Assembly: GCF_014207935.1 (NCBI RefSeq)
Contig: NZ_JACHLL010000002.1
Location: forward strand, 241,767-305,766
Length of the DNA stretch: 64,000 nt
Source: Pseudomonas fluvialis
Lineage (GTDB): Bacteria; Pseudomonadota; Gammaproteobacteria; Pseudomonadales; Pseudomonadaceae
Reading direction: 5' to 3'
Shown here: one piece after another, positions 47,208-56,971 of the stretch
How positions within the stretch are numbered: the stretch's first letter is position 1
How the letters are laid out: each line of letters starts with the position of its first letter
Program-made: the position numbers and the translations under genes
Notes under the pieces: generated by a model
Seen by the model: the letters and a program-made list of their open reading frames with translations, nothing else
Databases searched by the model: none
What the model was told of the DNA's origin: nothing

Positions 47208-49358
47208 TCAGGCAATGCGCGAGAGCAAGGCCTTGGCCTCGCGCTTCTGCTCATCGCTGCCATCGCTGATCAGCTGGTTGAGGATATTGCAGGCCTCGTC
47301 CAGGTTGCCCTGTTCGATATAGGCCAGCGCCTGGTTGAGCTGACTGAGGTGCTCACGCTTGCCTTCCAGATGGCTCAGGTCGTGGCTTTCCTCGAAGCTG
47401 CGGAACTCGCTGAGGGTTTTGCCCACCGGCTCGCGGCCCCAGGGCGACACTTCCTCGTCCTCTTCGACCACCACGGGGCGTGCCGAGGTCCGTCGTTCGA
47501 ACGCCTGCGGCAGTTCGGTCAGTTCGCTATGGCCCATCTCGAACACCTCGGGCAACTCGTTGAGGTTGCTGCCGATCAGGCTGTCCTCCTCCACACCCTT
47601 GCTCACCGGACGCACGGTCTGGAACGGCTCGATCTGATCCCAGTCGGCATCCAGCGGCAGGTCCTCCAGGTTCAGCTTGAAGTCATCCTCCAGCAGCGGA
47701 CTGGCTTCATTGAGCGGCGCCACGGCCTCATGCACCACCTCGGTGGGTTTGCCACCCGACTGCTGGGCGTACTGCTCGCGGATACGTGCCAGCGGCGTGG
47801 CGCACTCGGGAATGCTCTGCAGCACGGCCAGCTCACGCTTGAAGCCCACCTCGTCACCCAGTTGCGCCAGAACCTCCAACAGGCGCAGACGCAGCTCGTG
47901 ACGCTCGGGATCCTGCTCCAGAGCCTGGCGCAGACAGGCGCGGGCCTCGGCAAAATTGCCATAGGCGATATACACATTGGCCGCCGCCAGGGCATCGCTG
48001 TTGCGCGCCGGGGTAACCGGAGCCAGTTGCTCGGCCGGTGCCTGCACCGGTGGCAACGGTGCTGCGCGCGGCGGCTGTTGCGGCGGCGGCACAACAACCG
48101 CACGCGGCGTCGGAGTGGGCGCAGCCGCATGGGCTTGCCGCTTGCCACGACGCAACCAGCCCGCCGTGACCAAGGCTCCCAGCAACAGGCTGGAAGCCAG
48201 CCACCAGTGCCAGGTACTCGGGGTTTCGGCGCTGATACTGGCCGGCGCCGGCGCAGCCGCTGCGGGCGGAGTTTCGGCAACAGGTGTTTCGGCAACCGCT
48301 GCATCGGCTGCCGAAGGCGCGGCTGTGGCAGCCGCAGGGGTGGTCTGCTGCAGACGCTGCTGCAGTTCAGCGATCTGCTGATCACGCTGGCTAACCGCCT
48401 GCTGCAGGGTGTTGAGTTGCTGACTGAGGGTCTGCAGTTGCGCCATCAGCTCGGCATTCTGCTGCTGGTTAGCCTGCAGTTCGCTGTCCAGGCGCTGCTG
48501 CAACTGCGCCACGGCCTGCGTCTCGGTCGCTACCGTGGCAGCCGGCACAGGCTCGGCCAGAGGCGCCGCAGCCTCGGCGGCAACTTCGACCGGTGCGCTG
48601 GCGGGTGCCTCGACAGAGGTGTCAGCGACGGGCGCCGGGGACTCTGCCGACGCAAACGGCCGCGCTTCATCTGGTAGCAACAGTTCGACATCGGCTTTCA
48701 GCCGCGACGCATCCCCGCCCATGAAAGCCTGCGGGTTGAGTGCGAGAATGCCATCCATCAGACGCTGCAGCGAGAGCGTGCTGCCAGCCTGCTGCAGACG
48801 CTTGGCAATCAGCCACAGACTGTCGCCGCGACGCACCTGATAGCGTTCGCCGCGCATGGCGGTGGGCAACACCTGCGGCACGCTGATACGGCTGCGCACA
48901 GGCTGCTCGATACGGGGCGCCAGGCTGGTCAGTGGTGCTGCCTGCTGGCGATAGGCCGACGACTCCGGTGGGTCGAACAGCACGGTGAACTCACGAACGA
49001 AATGGCCATTGGGGCGCACCACTTCCACCAGGAAGTTCAGGTAGGGCTCGCGCATGACCTTGTTGCTTTGCACCCGAATGTAACGCTCGCCGCCCTGCAG
49101 CACCGGGGTGAAGCGCAGGTCGTTGAGTACGTAGAAGCGCTCGACGCCGGCACGGGCGAATGCCTGCTCGCTGGCCAGGCGCACCTTGAACTCGTCGGCC
49201 TCCAGTTGACTGGCATCGATCAGCTCGATGCGGGCATCCAGTGGCTGGTTGAGGGCCGAATACAGGGTGATCTCACCCAGGCCCAGCGCCATCGCGGCTC
49301 CCGGGCACAGCACCGAACTGGAAGCGAGCGTGAAAAGCAATGTGCGCATCTGTGGCAT
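47208..49358 (-). CDS. FimV/HubP-like polar peptidoglycan-binding protein
   Basis: A 716-residue protein with a signal peptide (to about 25, MALG), the FimV N-terminal domain (GLGEITLYSALNQPLDARIE), and a LysM domain (about 172-230, YQVRRGDSLWLIAKRLQ). Next come a Pro/Ala-rich stretch with a Gln-rich coiled coil (about 278-345), one TM helix (about 381-401, WHWWLASSLLLGALVTAG) and a cytoplasmic part with TPR-like repeats. It ends with the FimV C-terminal domain LDEACNILNQLISDGSDEQK. FimV proteins organise the cell pole and type IV pili. It is shorter than P. aeruginosa FimV (about 920), and the genomic context differs, so it is probably a second family member. Confidence 0.85.
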   Translation of the reverse strand: MPQMRTLLFTLASSSVLCPGAAMALGLGEITLYSALNQPLDARIELIDASQLEADEFKVRLASEQAFARAGVERFYVLNDLRFTPVLQGGERYIRVQSNKVMREPYLNFLVEVVRPNGHFVREFTVLFDPPESSAYRQQAAPLTSLAPRIEQPVRSRISVPQVLPTAMRGERYQVRRGDSLWLIAKRLQQAGSTLSLQRLMDGILALNPQAFMGGDASRLKADVELLLPDEARPFASAESPAPVADTSVEAPASAPVEVAAEAAAPLAEPVPAATVATETQAVAQLQQRLDSELQANQQQNAELMAQLQTLSQQLNTLQQAVSQRDQQIAELQQRLQQTTPAAATAAPSAADAAVAETPVAETPPAAAAPAPASISAETPSTWHWWLASSLLLGALVTAGWLRRGKRQAHAAAPTPTPRAVVVPPPQQPPRAAPLPPVQAPAEQLAPVTPARNSDALAAANVYIAYGNFAEARACLRQALEQDPERHELRLRLLEVLAQLGDEVGFKRELAVLQSIPECATPLARIREQYAQQSGGKPTEVVHEAVAPLNEASPLLEDDFKLNLEDLPLDADWDQIEPFQTVRPVSKGVEEDSLIGSNLNELPEVFEMGHSELTELPQAFERRTSARPVVVEEDEEVSPWGREPVGKTLSEFRSFEESHDLSHLEGKREHLSQLNQALAYIEQGNLDEACNILNQLISDGSDEQKREAKALLSRIA

Positions 49359-49522
49359 AACGCCTCCTCAAGCACCGACTTGCCGATCTCTGCATTCCCT
49401 TGACGACCGCGGGTCGGGCTGTCCACTCATGGTGCGGGCACCACCCTGGCGCCGCTCCCTCATTCAGTATGGTCTCTGTCACGCAATGTGCTTGCCACAC
49501 CGCCAGACAATCTGCCGAATGG

Positions 49523-50935
49523 TCATGGGCTGGACACCTGCTGCGAACGCAAGCGCCAAGCTGGCCACAAGGTCAGGATAAAGCACAATGCCATCACCCA
49601 GAAAGTCTGCGCGAACGCCTCAGCTTCGGCCGAAGCGCTGCTGCCCAGAGCCGCGTGCCGCCACTCGAGGAAGTAGGTCAGCAGGTTGACGCCGAAGGCG
49701 CCACCCAGTTGACGCACGAAGGTAATCACGCCCGCCGCGCTGGCCAGATGCTGCTCCGGCAGGGCATCCAGGGCGACGGCATTCAGCGCCGGCAGCAGCA
49801 GGCCGAAACCGATCCGTCCCAGACAGGCCAACAGGCATAGCCAGGCGAATCCGGCCGGCGAGCCCCAGACGGCAAAGCCCAGCGCCGAAGCGGCGAACAG
49901 CAGCAGGCCGGCGCACAACAGCCAGGCCAGCGGAAAGCGATCGGACAACCAGCCTCCGGCAAAGGACGCCAGGCCCAACGCCATCCCGGCCGGCAACAGC
50001 AGCAATCCGGCGCGGCCGGCGGAATAGCCCTCGACGGTCTGCAGGAACAGTGGAATCAGGTAGGTCGAACCATACAGACCAAGGCCCAGCACCAGAGCCA
50101 CCCAGCTGGCCTGACGAAAGGCGGCGCTTTGCCAGAGCATCAGCGGCAGCAATGGCTGGGGGCTGTGGCGACTACGCCGGACAAAGCGCCAGGCGGCCAG
50201 CACCGCCAGCAACCCCGGCGCCCAGGCTCGGGGCTCGGACCAGCCAAAACGCTGGGCCTCGGCCAGGCTGCCCAGGGCGGCGAACAAGGCCAGCAACAGC
50301 CAGAGAAATGCCCGGTAGTCCAGGCGTGGCGGCTGTGGACTACGTTCGTCCGGCAGCAGCCAGATGGCCCCGAGCATGGCCAGGGCGCATAGCGGCAGCG
50401 GCATCCAGAACACCGCCGGCCAACTGAAATGATCGACCAGATAGCCGCCAATGGTCGGCCCCAGGGTCGGCGCGATCATCACCCCCAGGCCATAGATACC
50501 CAGGGCCATGCCACGACCACCGCCGGCATAGACGCGGAAGATCAACACCATGGCCAGCGGCTGGACGATGCCGGCGCAGCCGCCCTGGGCGATACGCACG
50601 GCAATCAGTTGCCAGGCCTGATCGGCCGTCAGAGCCAGCAGCGAGCTGAGGATGAACAGGCCGAGGCCGAGCAATACGGTCAGGCGAGTACCAAGGCGCT
50701 GCTGGGTCCAGTTGGCCAGCAGCAGACCGGCCGTCATCGCTGCGAGAAAACCGGTCGACAGCCACTGGGCCAACGGCCGGCCAATGGCAAAGTCATCCAT
50801 GATCGCCGGCAGGGCCACATTGATGCTGGTGGAAGCCAGCACCAGGGCCATGCTGCCCAGCATCAGCAGGCTGAGCAGCCAGAGTGGGTAACGGGGGCCG
50901 AAGCGCGCCTGCAGCTGCGCCAGATCGGCCGCCAT
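49523..50935 (-). CDS. MFS multidrug efflux transporter, DHA2 (14-TM) type
   Basis: 470 residues from ATG 50935, which overlaps the marR stop (TGATG); 16 more codons are open upstream inside marR but are not needed. About 14 hydrophobic helices are visible. Motif A-like LANWTQQRLGTRLTVLLGLG follows TM2, and the motif C-like LGVMIAPTLGPTIGGYLVDHF lies in TM5, as in EmrB-type proton-driven drug pumps. Regulation by the coupled MarR repressor upstream is inferred. Substrates are unknown. Confidence 0.9.
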   Translation of the reverse strand: MAADLAQLQARFGPRYPLWLLSLLMLGSMALVLASTSINVALPAIMDDFAIGRPLAQWLSTGFLAAMTAGLLLANWTQQRLGTRLTVLLGLGLFILSSLLALTADQAWQLIAVRIAQGGCAGIVQPLAMVLIFRVYAGGGRGMALGIYGLGVMIAPTLGPTIGGYLVDHFSWPAVFWMPLPLCALAMLGAIWLLPDERSPQPPRLDYRAFLWLLLALFAALGSLAEAQRFGWSEPRAWAPGLLAVLAAWRFVRRSRHSPQPLLPLMLWQSAAFRQASWVALVLGLGLYGSTYLIPLFLQTVEGYSAGRAGLLLLPAGMALGLASFAGGWLSDRFPLAWLLCAGLLLFAASALGFAVWGSPAGFAWLCLLACLGRIGFGLLLPALNAVALDALPEQHLASAAGVITFVRQLGGAFGVNLLTYFLEWRHAALGSSASAEAEAFAQTFWVMALCFILTLWPAWRLRSQQVSSP

Positions 50936-51369
50936 CAGAGCTGTTCCAGGTTGGCCAGCATGCGTGAGTGAACCTGCTGACACAGGCGCAGATCGGCCTC
51001 GTCAATGCCGGCAAACAGTTCGTTGCGCAGCTGCCCGGAAATCGCCTCGATCTGCGCGATCAATGGCCGCGCCGCTGGGCACAGGCTGATCTGCTTCGCG
51101 CGTCGGTCGCCGGCCACGGCCTGGCGTTCCACCAGTCCCTGCTGCTCCAGACCATCGAGCAGACGGGCCAGGGTCGGCCCCTCCACAGCCAGGCTGGCCG
51201 CCAGCTCACGCTGGGTCGGCAGGCCTTCGAAACGCGCCAAATGCAACAGAACCAGCCAACGCGCCTGGGACAAGCCAAGATCGGCCAGGCGTCGGTCCAG
51301 CTCTGCACGCCAGCCCCGCGACAGCTGGGCCAGCTGCATGGCAAAACGGTGTTTATCGGGTTGCGCCAT
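50935..51369 (-). CDS. MarR-family transcriptional repressor of the adjacent efflux pump
   Basis: 144 residues from ATG 51369 (MAQPDKHRFAMQLAQLSRGW). The frame stays open up to 51558, but that part lies in the repeat element and is not protein-like. The winged HTH contains LSQARWLVLLHLARFEGLPT, then QRELAASLAVEGPTLARLLDGLEQQGLVER, and the wing has VAGDRRAKQISLCPAA. The last helix supports dimerisation. It is cotranscribed with the pump through a 1-base overlap. Only 31 bases separate the start from the composite repeat element, so the promoter must lie in or beyond that element. Confidence 0.9.
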   Translation of the reverse strand: MAQPDKHRFAMQLAQLSRGWRAELDRRLADLGLSQARWLVLLHLARFEGLPTQRELAASLAVEGPTLARLLDGLEQQGLVERQAVAGDRRAKQISLCPAARPLIAQIEAISGQLRNELFAGIDEADLRLCQQVHSRMLANLEQL

Positions 51370-51400
51370 GAATCGTGATCCGCAAAGTTCGGTAATTGCG

Positions 51401-51666
51401 AGGGTCTGTTCCCGTTTCGGCGCAAGCCGCGTTGCTGCGCCAAATGGCGCCAGGCTAGGCGCGGGATGCCGGCAATGGTCATTCCCTTGCCAAATCCTGC
51501 AACGACGCATGGCGCCATTTGCCGCGCAACCCGAAGGGACGGGCCGTTTTTGGCGCACAGCGGTGTTGCTCGATGACTCATTTAGCTCGCTAAACTTCGC
51601 ATCTCGCGCCTAGCTGTGCGCCAAAAACGGCTCCGTCGCGGCGGCGCCGAAACGGGAACAGACCCT
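51401..51666. mobile_element. Composite MITE-like palindromic element, 266 bp
   Basis: Perfect 23-bp terminal inverted repeats (51401-51423 and 51644-51666, beginning AGGGTCTGTTCCCG). Inside are two hairpin units in opposite orientation. The left has CAAATGGCGCCA (51441-51452) and TGGCGCCATTTG (51510-51521). The right has an 18-bp perfect stem (51543-51560 with 51614-51631, GCCGTTTTTGGCGCACAG). Both loops carry a CTAGGCGCG-type motif. No coding capacity is seen. It occupies the whole upstream region of marR. Confidence 0.8.
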
Positions 51667-51671
51667 AACTA

Positions 51672-51683
51672 TTAGCCAGCTAA
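51672..51683. promoter_or_regulatory. Possible MarR operator
   Basis: TTAGC-CA-GCTAA is a short inverted repeat of the kind bound by MarR regulators of drug pumps. It lies just outside the right terminal repeat of the MITE-like element, about 300 bases from the marR start. Confidence 0.35.
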
Positions 51684-51745
51684 CCATACTGCGAAACACC
51701 AGACAAGTAGACCAAAGGAGGCGCTAAGTCGCACCCCAGGCCGGG

Positions 51746-52762
51746 CTACCACTTCGCATACTGATCCTCAACAAAGCCCCAGAGCTGGTCGATACGCACA
51801 GACTGGCGCCCCCTGGGGCGCAATTCGCCGGTGAAGCGCCCGAATATCTGCTTGAAGTTGCTGGCGATCAGCCCGGCATTGACCCGTTCCTGATGCAGCC
51901 CCGCGCCACTGAAGCGCAACGCCACCTGACCATCGTTGGAGGTGATGGTCCAGGGCTCCAGGGGCTGATCGCGATTGAAGGCAAAGCGCACACCGTCGAC
52001 CTTGATCAGTTCGCCATCAAGCCAGAAGCAGTTCTCGCTGAAGCTGGTCTCGTTGACCCCGCACGACAGATTCAGCCCGACCCGCTGGCCGTCGACCTGC
52101 CCGGACAGGCAGGCCCAGTTCCAGAAGGTTTCCGGGCGCATGTAGCCGGCCGACCAGTCATGGTGGGCAAAGGCATCGATGGTCCCGAGATCGAAATCGC
52201 CAAGGCTGCTGCGCACGTGCCCCTGGCAGCGGACACCCGCCACCTTCTGCGCGTAGACCCAGCCGTTGACCGCCGTCGGCGTGCACAGGCACATCGGCGC
52301 GAAAGCCGGCTCGCGTTCGCTGAAACGGGCCTCGATCGAGGTGCCGTCATCCAGCGTCACCGAAAGGTGCTTTTCCAGGCTAGGACCGCTGTTTTCCAGG
52401 CGCAGGCGATTGTGCCCCCAGCGCAGCTCGCACACGCCCTGATTGGGGTTCTGGCTGAACAGCGTGCCCAGGCCCAGCGGCAGCTTGAACTGACGCTTGA
52501 TCATGCGCCCGCTGGCCGGGTGGAACAGATAGACAAAACCCACGCCCAGCAGGCTCAGGTTGGCCAGCGCGCAGCCGCCGATCAGTTGGTCGCTGATGAT
52601 GCCGAAGTACTGGAACTGGTGAAAACGCCGCCATTTGGCCAACGCCCCCTGGGGCCGGCCCATGGGCGAGCGGAAATCATAATCGCGGTAGTTGATCAGC
52701 TCGGGAGCCGCGGCAAACTGGCCGTAATGGGGCTGGCCATCGGCCTGGATCAGCTGGTGCAT
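51746..52762 (-). CDS. DUF2804 family protein
   Basis: A 338-residue protein with no signal peptide or TM segment. Conserved pieces include AKWRRFHQFQYFGIISDQLI, FDLGTIDAFAHHDWSAGYMR, FWNWACLSGQV, GLNLSCGVNETSFSENCFWL and the terminal LWGFVEDQYAKW, which match DUF2804 as I remember it. The fold is beta-rich and lipocalin/AttH-like; the function is unknown. It stands alone on the minus strand. Confidence 0.8.
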   Translation of the reverse strand: MHQLIQADGQPHYGQFAAAPELINYRDYDFRSPMGRPQGALAKWRRFHQFQYFGIISDQLIGGCALANLSLLGVGFVYLFHPASGRMIKRQFKLPLGLGTLFSQNPNQGVCELRWGHNRLRLENSGPSLEKHLSVTLDDGTSIEARFSEREPAFAPMCLCTPTAVNGWVYAQKVAGVRCQGHVRSSLGDFDLGTIDAFAHHDWSAGYMRPETFWNWACLSGQVDGQRVGLNLSCGVNETSFSENCFWLDGELIKVDGVRFAFNRDQPLEPWTITSNDGQVALRFSGAGLHQERVNAGLIASNFKQIFGRFTGELRPRGRQSVRIDQLWGFVEDQYAKW

Positions 52763-52873
52763 GGCGCAACGCCTCGGAAAGTCAAAAGCCCGATCCTAGC
52801 AGCGCGCCTGGCGGGCTCAATTCACCAATCGGGCCAGCCCGGCAGGCAAAAACGGCCAGCGACAGGACTGTAT

Positions 52874-54031
52874 TCAGTGAGCGATTTGATTACGGCCATT
52901 GGCCTTGGCCAGGTACAGCGCCCGGTCGGCCTGTTCATACAGCTGGGTCAGCGCCAGACCTTCAGCGGGCTGCAGCGTGGCCACGCCGACCGAGAGCGTC
53001 AGCACAGCGCCCGAGCTGGAACCACGATGCTCGATGCCCAGTTGCTCAAGCTCCACGCGCAAGCCTTCGGCAAGCTGCAGCGCCACGGCCTGATCGCTCC
53101 CGTACAGCAGCACGGCAAACTCCTCGCCACCCAGACGCACCGCCATGTCCAGCGGCCGCCGCGCCCGTTCCTCGACCAACCTCGCCACCGCCTGCAAGGC
53201 ATGGTCGCCGGCATGATGGCCGTAGGCATCGTTGTAGGCCTTGAAGTGATCGACATCGGCAATCAACAACGACAGCGGCACGCCGTCGCGCTGGCCCTGA
53301 CGCCACAGCGAGGTCATCTGCCGATTGAAGCTGCGCCGGTTATGCAGGCTGGTCAGCCCGTCGCGATCCGCCAGCAGCTGCATCAGCCGGGTATTGAGAA
53401 AGCTTTCCCGCGACTTGTACTCCAGCAGGTAGCACCCCACCGCGCCGACCACACTGCCGGACAGCAGAAACAGCAGGTTATTGATCAGTCGCGCCAGCGG
53501 AAAGCCCACCCACCACTCGCCAACCCCGTAAGCCACGACACCCAGCAGGGACACCAGCAGTGCCTGGCGCAAGCGCAGACCGGCGAGGAAGTAGCCCGCC
53601 ATGCTGATCAGCAGCAGACCCTCGTAGGGGAAGTTGTGGTCCACCCCGTGGGCGATCGCCACCACCACCGCAGCGCCAACCCCAAGGGCGGCGATGCTGG
53701 CCATGCTCATCCACTCCAGATGCTGCCGGTGGCCGCGCCAGAGCAGCGCGCCACAGCCCAGCAATACCGCCAGCACCACCAGGCGCACCGCGCTCATCCA
53801 CCAGCGCTCGCTGCTGCTGATCAGCAGGTGATCGAGGATGGCAAACAGCAGCCAGAGGATCGTCCCTACCGCCAGGGTGATGCGCAGCAGGCTCTGGGTC
53901 TGGGCGAACTGAGCCTCGCGATATTCGCGCTCCAGAGGCCCACGAAAACGCAGCCAGGTAAAACCACCCAGCAACTGGTCGACGTAGGGATTGGGGCGGA
54001 CTTCGTCCAGCCAGGCCTGATGAGGGGACAA
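52874..54031 (-). CDS. Membrane-anchored diguanylate cyclase (core genome)
   Basis: A 385-residue protein with a cytoplasmic start, six hydrophobic helices (about 45-215) and a C-terminal GGDEF domain (about 220-385). The domain has ADRDGLTSLHNRRSFNRQM, the product-inhibition RPLD motif and an intact GGEEF active site (AVRLGGEEFAVLL). It should produce c-di-GMP at the inner membrane. The assigned start is TTG 54031 with AAGG upstream, as no ATG occurs in the first part of the frame; this is uncertain. It is distinct in sequence from the two cyclases of the island. Confidence 0.88.
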   Translation of the reverse strand: MSPHQAWLDEVRPNPYVDQLLGGFTWLRFRGPLEREYREAQFAQTQSLLRITLAVGTILWLLFAILDHLLISSSERWWMSAVRLVVLAVLLGCGALLWRGHRQHLEWMSMASIAALGVGAAVVVAIAHGVDHNFPYEGLLLISMAGYFLAGLRLRQALLVSLLGVVAYGVGEWWVGFPLARLINNLLFLLSGSVVGAVGCYLLEYKSRESFLNTRLMQLLADRDGLTSLHNRRSFNRQMTSLWRQGQRDGVPLSLLIADVDHFKAYNDAYGHHAGDHALQAVARLVEERARRPLDMAVRLGGEEFAVLLYGSDQAVALQLAEGLRVELEQLGIEHRGSSSGAVLTLSVGVATLQPAEGLALTQLYEQADRALYLAKANGRNQIAH

Positions 54032-54096
54032 ACAGATGCCTTATCGGAACGGGTTCAGTGAACCTTAGCCCCTACGGCAGCACGCCACAAGCGAGG

Positions 54097-56226
54097 CTAG
54101 AGCTCGAACTCGCTCTGCAGTGCGGCGCGCACGCAGTACAGCACGCCCTCCTCGACCCGCCCGTGGAACATCGGCGCGATCGCAGCCGCCGGCGGCAGAT
54201 CGCCGTCGCCATCGAGGAAGGCATCCTGGATCTCGCCCAGCAGCTCCTCGGGCAGATCCAGCGCCTGCTCCAGCGACAGCTGGTTACGGGTAATGGCCTC
54301 GGCCAGCAGGTTGTACACGCTCTTTTCCGCGCACTTGAGCTGGTTGGCGATCTGCGCCGGGGTCATGCCGGCACGGGCCAGGCTGACCAGTTCGTGGCGC
54401 AGGTCGGCGACCACCGCAGGCGCCGCTTCCTCGCCCTGATTGAGCACGTCGAGGAAGGCCTCGCCATAACGATCCAGCTTGCGTGCACCAACCCCGCTGA
54501 CCCGCGCCATGTCGCTGAGGGTGCGCGGCTGGCTGCGCAGCATCTCCAGCAGGGTCGAGTCGGGGAAGATCACGTAAGGCGGCACTTCGTGCTCCTCGGC
54601 CAGGCGCCGACGCAGGGCTCGCAGCGCCTCCCAGGTGGCGCGCTCATCGGCACGCACCAGCTGGCTGGCCGCGCTGGCCGACGCCTTCGGCGCCGTCTGC
54701 GGTTTCAGATCACGGCGCAACTGCAGGGTCACTTCCCCACGCAGCAGAGGACGGCAGGTCTCGGACAGGCGCAGCCCGCCAAAGCCATCCAGGTCGATAT
54801 CGGCCAGACCGCGCCCTACCAGTTGGCGGAACAGGCTGCGCCACTCGCCCTCGTTGAGCGCCTTGCCAACGCCGAAAACCGCCAGGTGCTGGTGGCCGGA
54901 GGCGCGGATCTTGTCGTTCTCGCGCCCCAGCAGGATATCCACCAGATGACCGACGCCATAGCGCTGGCCATTGCGGTAGATCGCCGACAGCGCCTGACGC
55001 GCCGGCTCGGTGGCATCCCAGGTCTGCACCCCGTCGATGCAGTTGTCGCAATGCCCGCAGGGCTTGGCCAACTCCTCGTCGAAATAGGCCAGCAGCGCCT
55101 GGCGCCGACAGCGGATCTCTTCGCACAGGGCCAGCATGGCTTCGAGCTTGTGCTGCTCGATGCGCTTGTGCCGATCATTGCCTTCGGAGTTGGCCAGCAT
55201 CTGCTTGAGCAGCAGCACATCCTGCAGGCCGTAGGCCATCCAGGCATCGGCCGGCAGGCCGTCGCGGCCGGCACGGCCGGTTTCCTGGTAATAGGCTTCC
55301 AGCGACTTGGGCAGATCGAGGTGGGCCACGAAACGCACGTTGGGCTTGTCGATCCCCATGCCGAAGGCAATGGTCGCCACCATGATCAGGCCTTCCTCAT
55401 TGAGAAAGCGCTTCTGGTGGTAACTGCGCAGCTCGCTGGGCAGCCCGGCGTGGTACGGCAGCGCCGGGAAGCCCTGGGCGCTGAGAAAGGCCGCCACCTC
55501 ATCGACCTTCTTGCGCGACAGGCAGTAGACGATGCCGGCATCGCCCTTGCGCTCGGCGAGGAAGGCCAGCAGCTGCTTGCGCGGCTGATCCTTGGGCACG
55601 ATGCGGTAGAAGATGTTCGGCCGGTCGAAACTGGAGAGGAAGCGTTCGGCCTGATCCAGGTGCAGGCGCTGGGCGATCTCCTCGCGGGTGCGCTTGTCCG
55701 CCGTGGCGGTCAGGGCAATCCGCGGCACGTTGGGGAACAGCTCGGCCAACTGCCCCAGCTGCAGGTATTCCGGGCGGAAATCATGGCCCCACTGGGACAC
55801 GCAGTGGGCTTCATCGATGGCGAACAGGGCAATCTGCAGGCGCTGCAGAAACGCCAGCATGCGCGGCTGCACCAGACGCTCCGGGGCCACATAGAGCAGT
55901 TTGATCTCACCCTGGCGAATGCGCTCGGCCACCTCGCGCTGCTCGTCGGCACTCAGGCTGGAATTCAGCGCCACAGCAGCGACACCCAGCTCATCCAGGG
56001 TGGAAACTTGGTCTTCCATCAGCGCGATCAGCGGCGACACCACCACCGCCAGGCCTTCGCGCAACAGGGCCGGCACCTGATAGCACAGCGATTTGCCGCC
56101 GCCAGTAGGCATCAGCACCAGGGCATCGCCGCCCTCGGCCACGCGCTGGATGATCGCCGCCTGCTGGCCACGGAAGGCGTCGTATCCGAAAACATCTTTG
56201 AGAATGCGCGAAGCGGCAGAAGACAT
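54097..56226 (-). CDS. recQ: ATP-dependent DNA helicase RecQ
   Basis: 709 residues from ATG 56226 ([20 protein letters not shown]). The superfamily 2 helicase core has [40 protein letters not shown] and [12 protein letters not shown]. The RQC zinc domain has cysteines in CEEIRCRRQ and [11 protein letters not shown], and there is an HRDC domain (about 530-600). It unwinds DNA 3'-5' in recombination repair with RecJ. The tail beyond HRDC (about 610-709) is longer than in E. coli RecQ, a feature I recall in other pseudomonads. No Shine-Dalgarno sequence is obvious. Confidence 0.95.
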   Translation of the reverse strand: MSSAASRILKDVFGYDAFRGQQAAIIQRVAEGGDALVLMPTGGGKSLCYQVPALLREGLAVVVSPLIALMEDQVSTLDELGVAAVALNSSLSADEQREVAERIRQGEIKLLYVAPERLVQPRMLAFLQRLQIALFAIDEAHCVSQWGHDFRPEYLQLGQLAELFPNVPRIALTATADKRTREEIAQRLHLDQAERFLSSFDRPNIFYRIVPKDQPRKQLLAFLAERKGDAGIVYCLSRKKVDEVAAFLSAQGFPALPYHAGLPSELRSYHQKRFLNEEGLIMVATIAFGMGIDKPNVRFVAHLDLPKSLEAYYQETGRAGRDGLPADAWMAYGLQDVLLLKQMLANSEGNDRHKRIEQHKLEAMLALCEEIRCRRQALLAYFDEELAKPCGHCDNCIDGVQTWDATEPARQALSAIYRNGQRYGVGHLVDILLGRENDKIRASGHQHLAVFGVGKALNEGEWRSLFRQLVGRGLADIDLDGFGGLRLSETCRPLLRGEVTLQLRRDLKPQTAPKASASAASQLVRADERATWEALRALRRRLAEEHEVPPYVIFPDSTLLEMLRSQPRTLSDMARVSGVGARKLDRYGEAFLDVLNQGEEAAPAVVADLRHELVSLARAGMTPAQIANQLKCAEKSVYNLLAEAITRNQLSLEQALDLPEELLGEIQDAFLDGDGDLPPAAAIAPMFHGRVEEGVLYCVRAALQSEFEL

Positions 56227-56376
56227 GGCGTAAGTCTGAATGGCTGGCAAATCCGGGCGCGCAGTATACGCCAGCCATGCCGGGACGATGGCCTCGCCTG
56301 TCGGCCGTGCTTTTAGCGGTCCACGAGGCTAAACTTCACGGCCATACATTCGAACGATCCCTCAAGGTAGCCCCCG

Positions 56377-56964
56377 ATGTCCTTCGCTGAGCAACTGCAC
56401 CGCCTGCAAGCCTTCCTCGATGCCGATGACCTGCACGAGGAAGCTCTGGACTACATGGCGGCCCATGGCTACCTGACCGCCCTGGCCATCTGCACCGAGC
56501 AGGTGCCGGCGCGCGAGTGGATCGACGCCCTGTTCGCCGAGCCGCCGCACTACCGCAGCGACGCTGAGCGCGCCGAAATCGAAGAAACCCTGCAACAGCT
56601 CAAGGCCCATATCGGCCGTCAGCTGGCCAGCGACGACGACATGGAGCTGCCCTGCGAGCTGGACCTGGGCGAAGAGCCGGACGACGCCGACCTGCGTGGC
56701 TGGTGCATCGGTTTCATGGAAGGCGTATTCCTGCGCGAAGGTGCCTGGTTCGAAAATGCCGAGGACGAAGTCAGTGAGCTGCTGCTGCCGATCATGGTCG
56801 GCTCCGGCCTGTTCGAGGATCAGCCGGAGTTTGCCGAAATGGCCAGCAACCCGGACCTGATGGACGAGATGATCGAGCAGATCCCGGAAATCCTCACCGC
56901 TCTGTTCCTGCTGTTCAACGCCCCGGAAGAAAAGCCGGCGCTGCTCAAGCCCCGCCACCACTGA
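56377..56964 (+). CDS. YecA/UPF0149-family protein
   Basis: A 195-residue acidic helical protein. Conserved pieces are LHEEALDYMAAHGYLTALAI, EWIDALFAEPPHY, DLRGWCIGFMEGVFLREGAW, and the C-terminal PEILTALFLLFNAPEE. These are UPF0149 signatures. The SEC-C zinc motif that many YecA proteins have at the C-terminus is absent. Function is unknown. It is 7 bases before a DUF454 gene, so the two are cotranscribed. Confidence 0.82.
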   Translation: MSFAEQLHRLQAFLDADDLHEEALDYMAAHGYLTALAICTEQVPAREWIDALFAEPPHYRSDAERAEIEETLQQLKAHIGRQLASDDDMELPCELDLGEEPDDADLRGWCIGFMEGVFLREGAWFENAEDEVSELLLPIMVGSGLFEDQPEFAEMASNPDLMDEMIEQIPEILTALFLLFNAPEEKPALLKPRHH

Positions 56965-56971
56965 GCCCCGC

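Noticed and set aside
47208..49358. Assignment of the FimV-like gene as the canonical fimV
   Set aside because: Domain order fits the family, but it is about 200 residues shorter than P. aeruginosa FimV and lacks the usual neighbours, so no gene symbol was given.
51370..51558. N-terminal extension of the MarR protein into the repeat element
   Set aside because: The extra 63 residues come from palindromic repeat DNA, are not MarR-like, and the ATG at 51369 gives the normal MarR length.
54058..56316. Long plus-strand frame opposite recQ
   Set aside because: RecQ motifs are complete on the minus strand; the opposite frame is a composition artefact.
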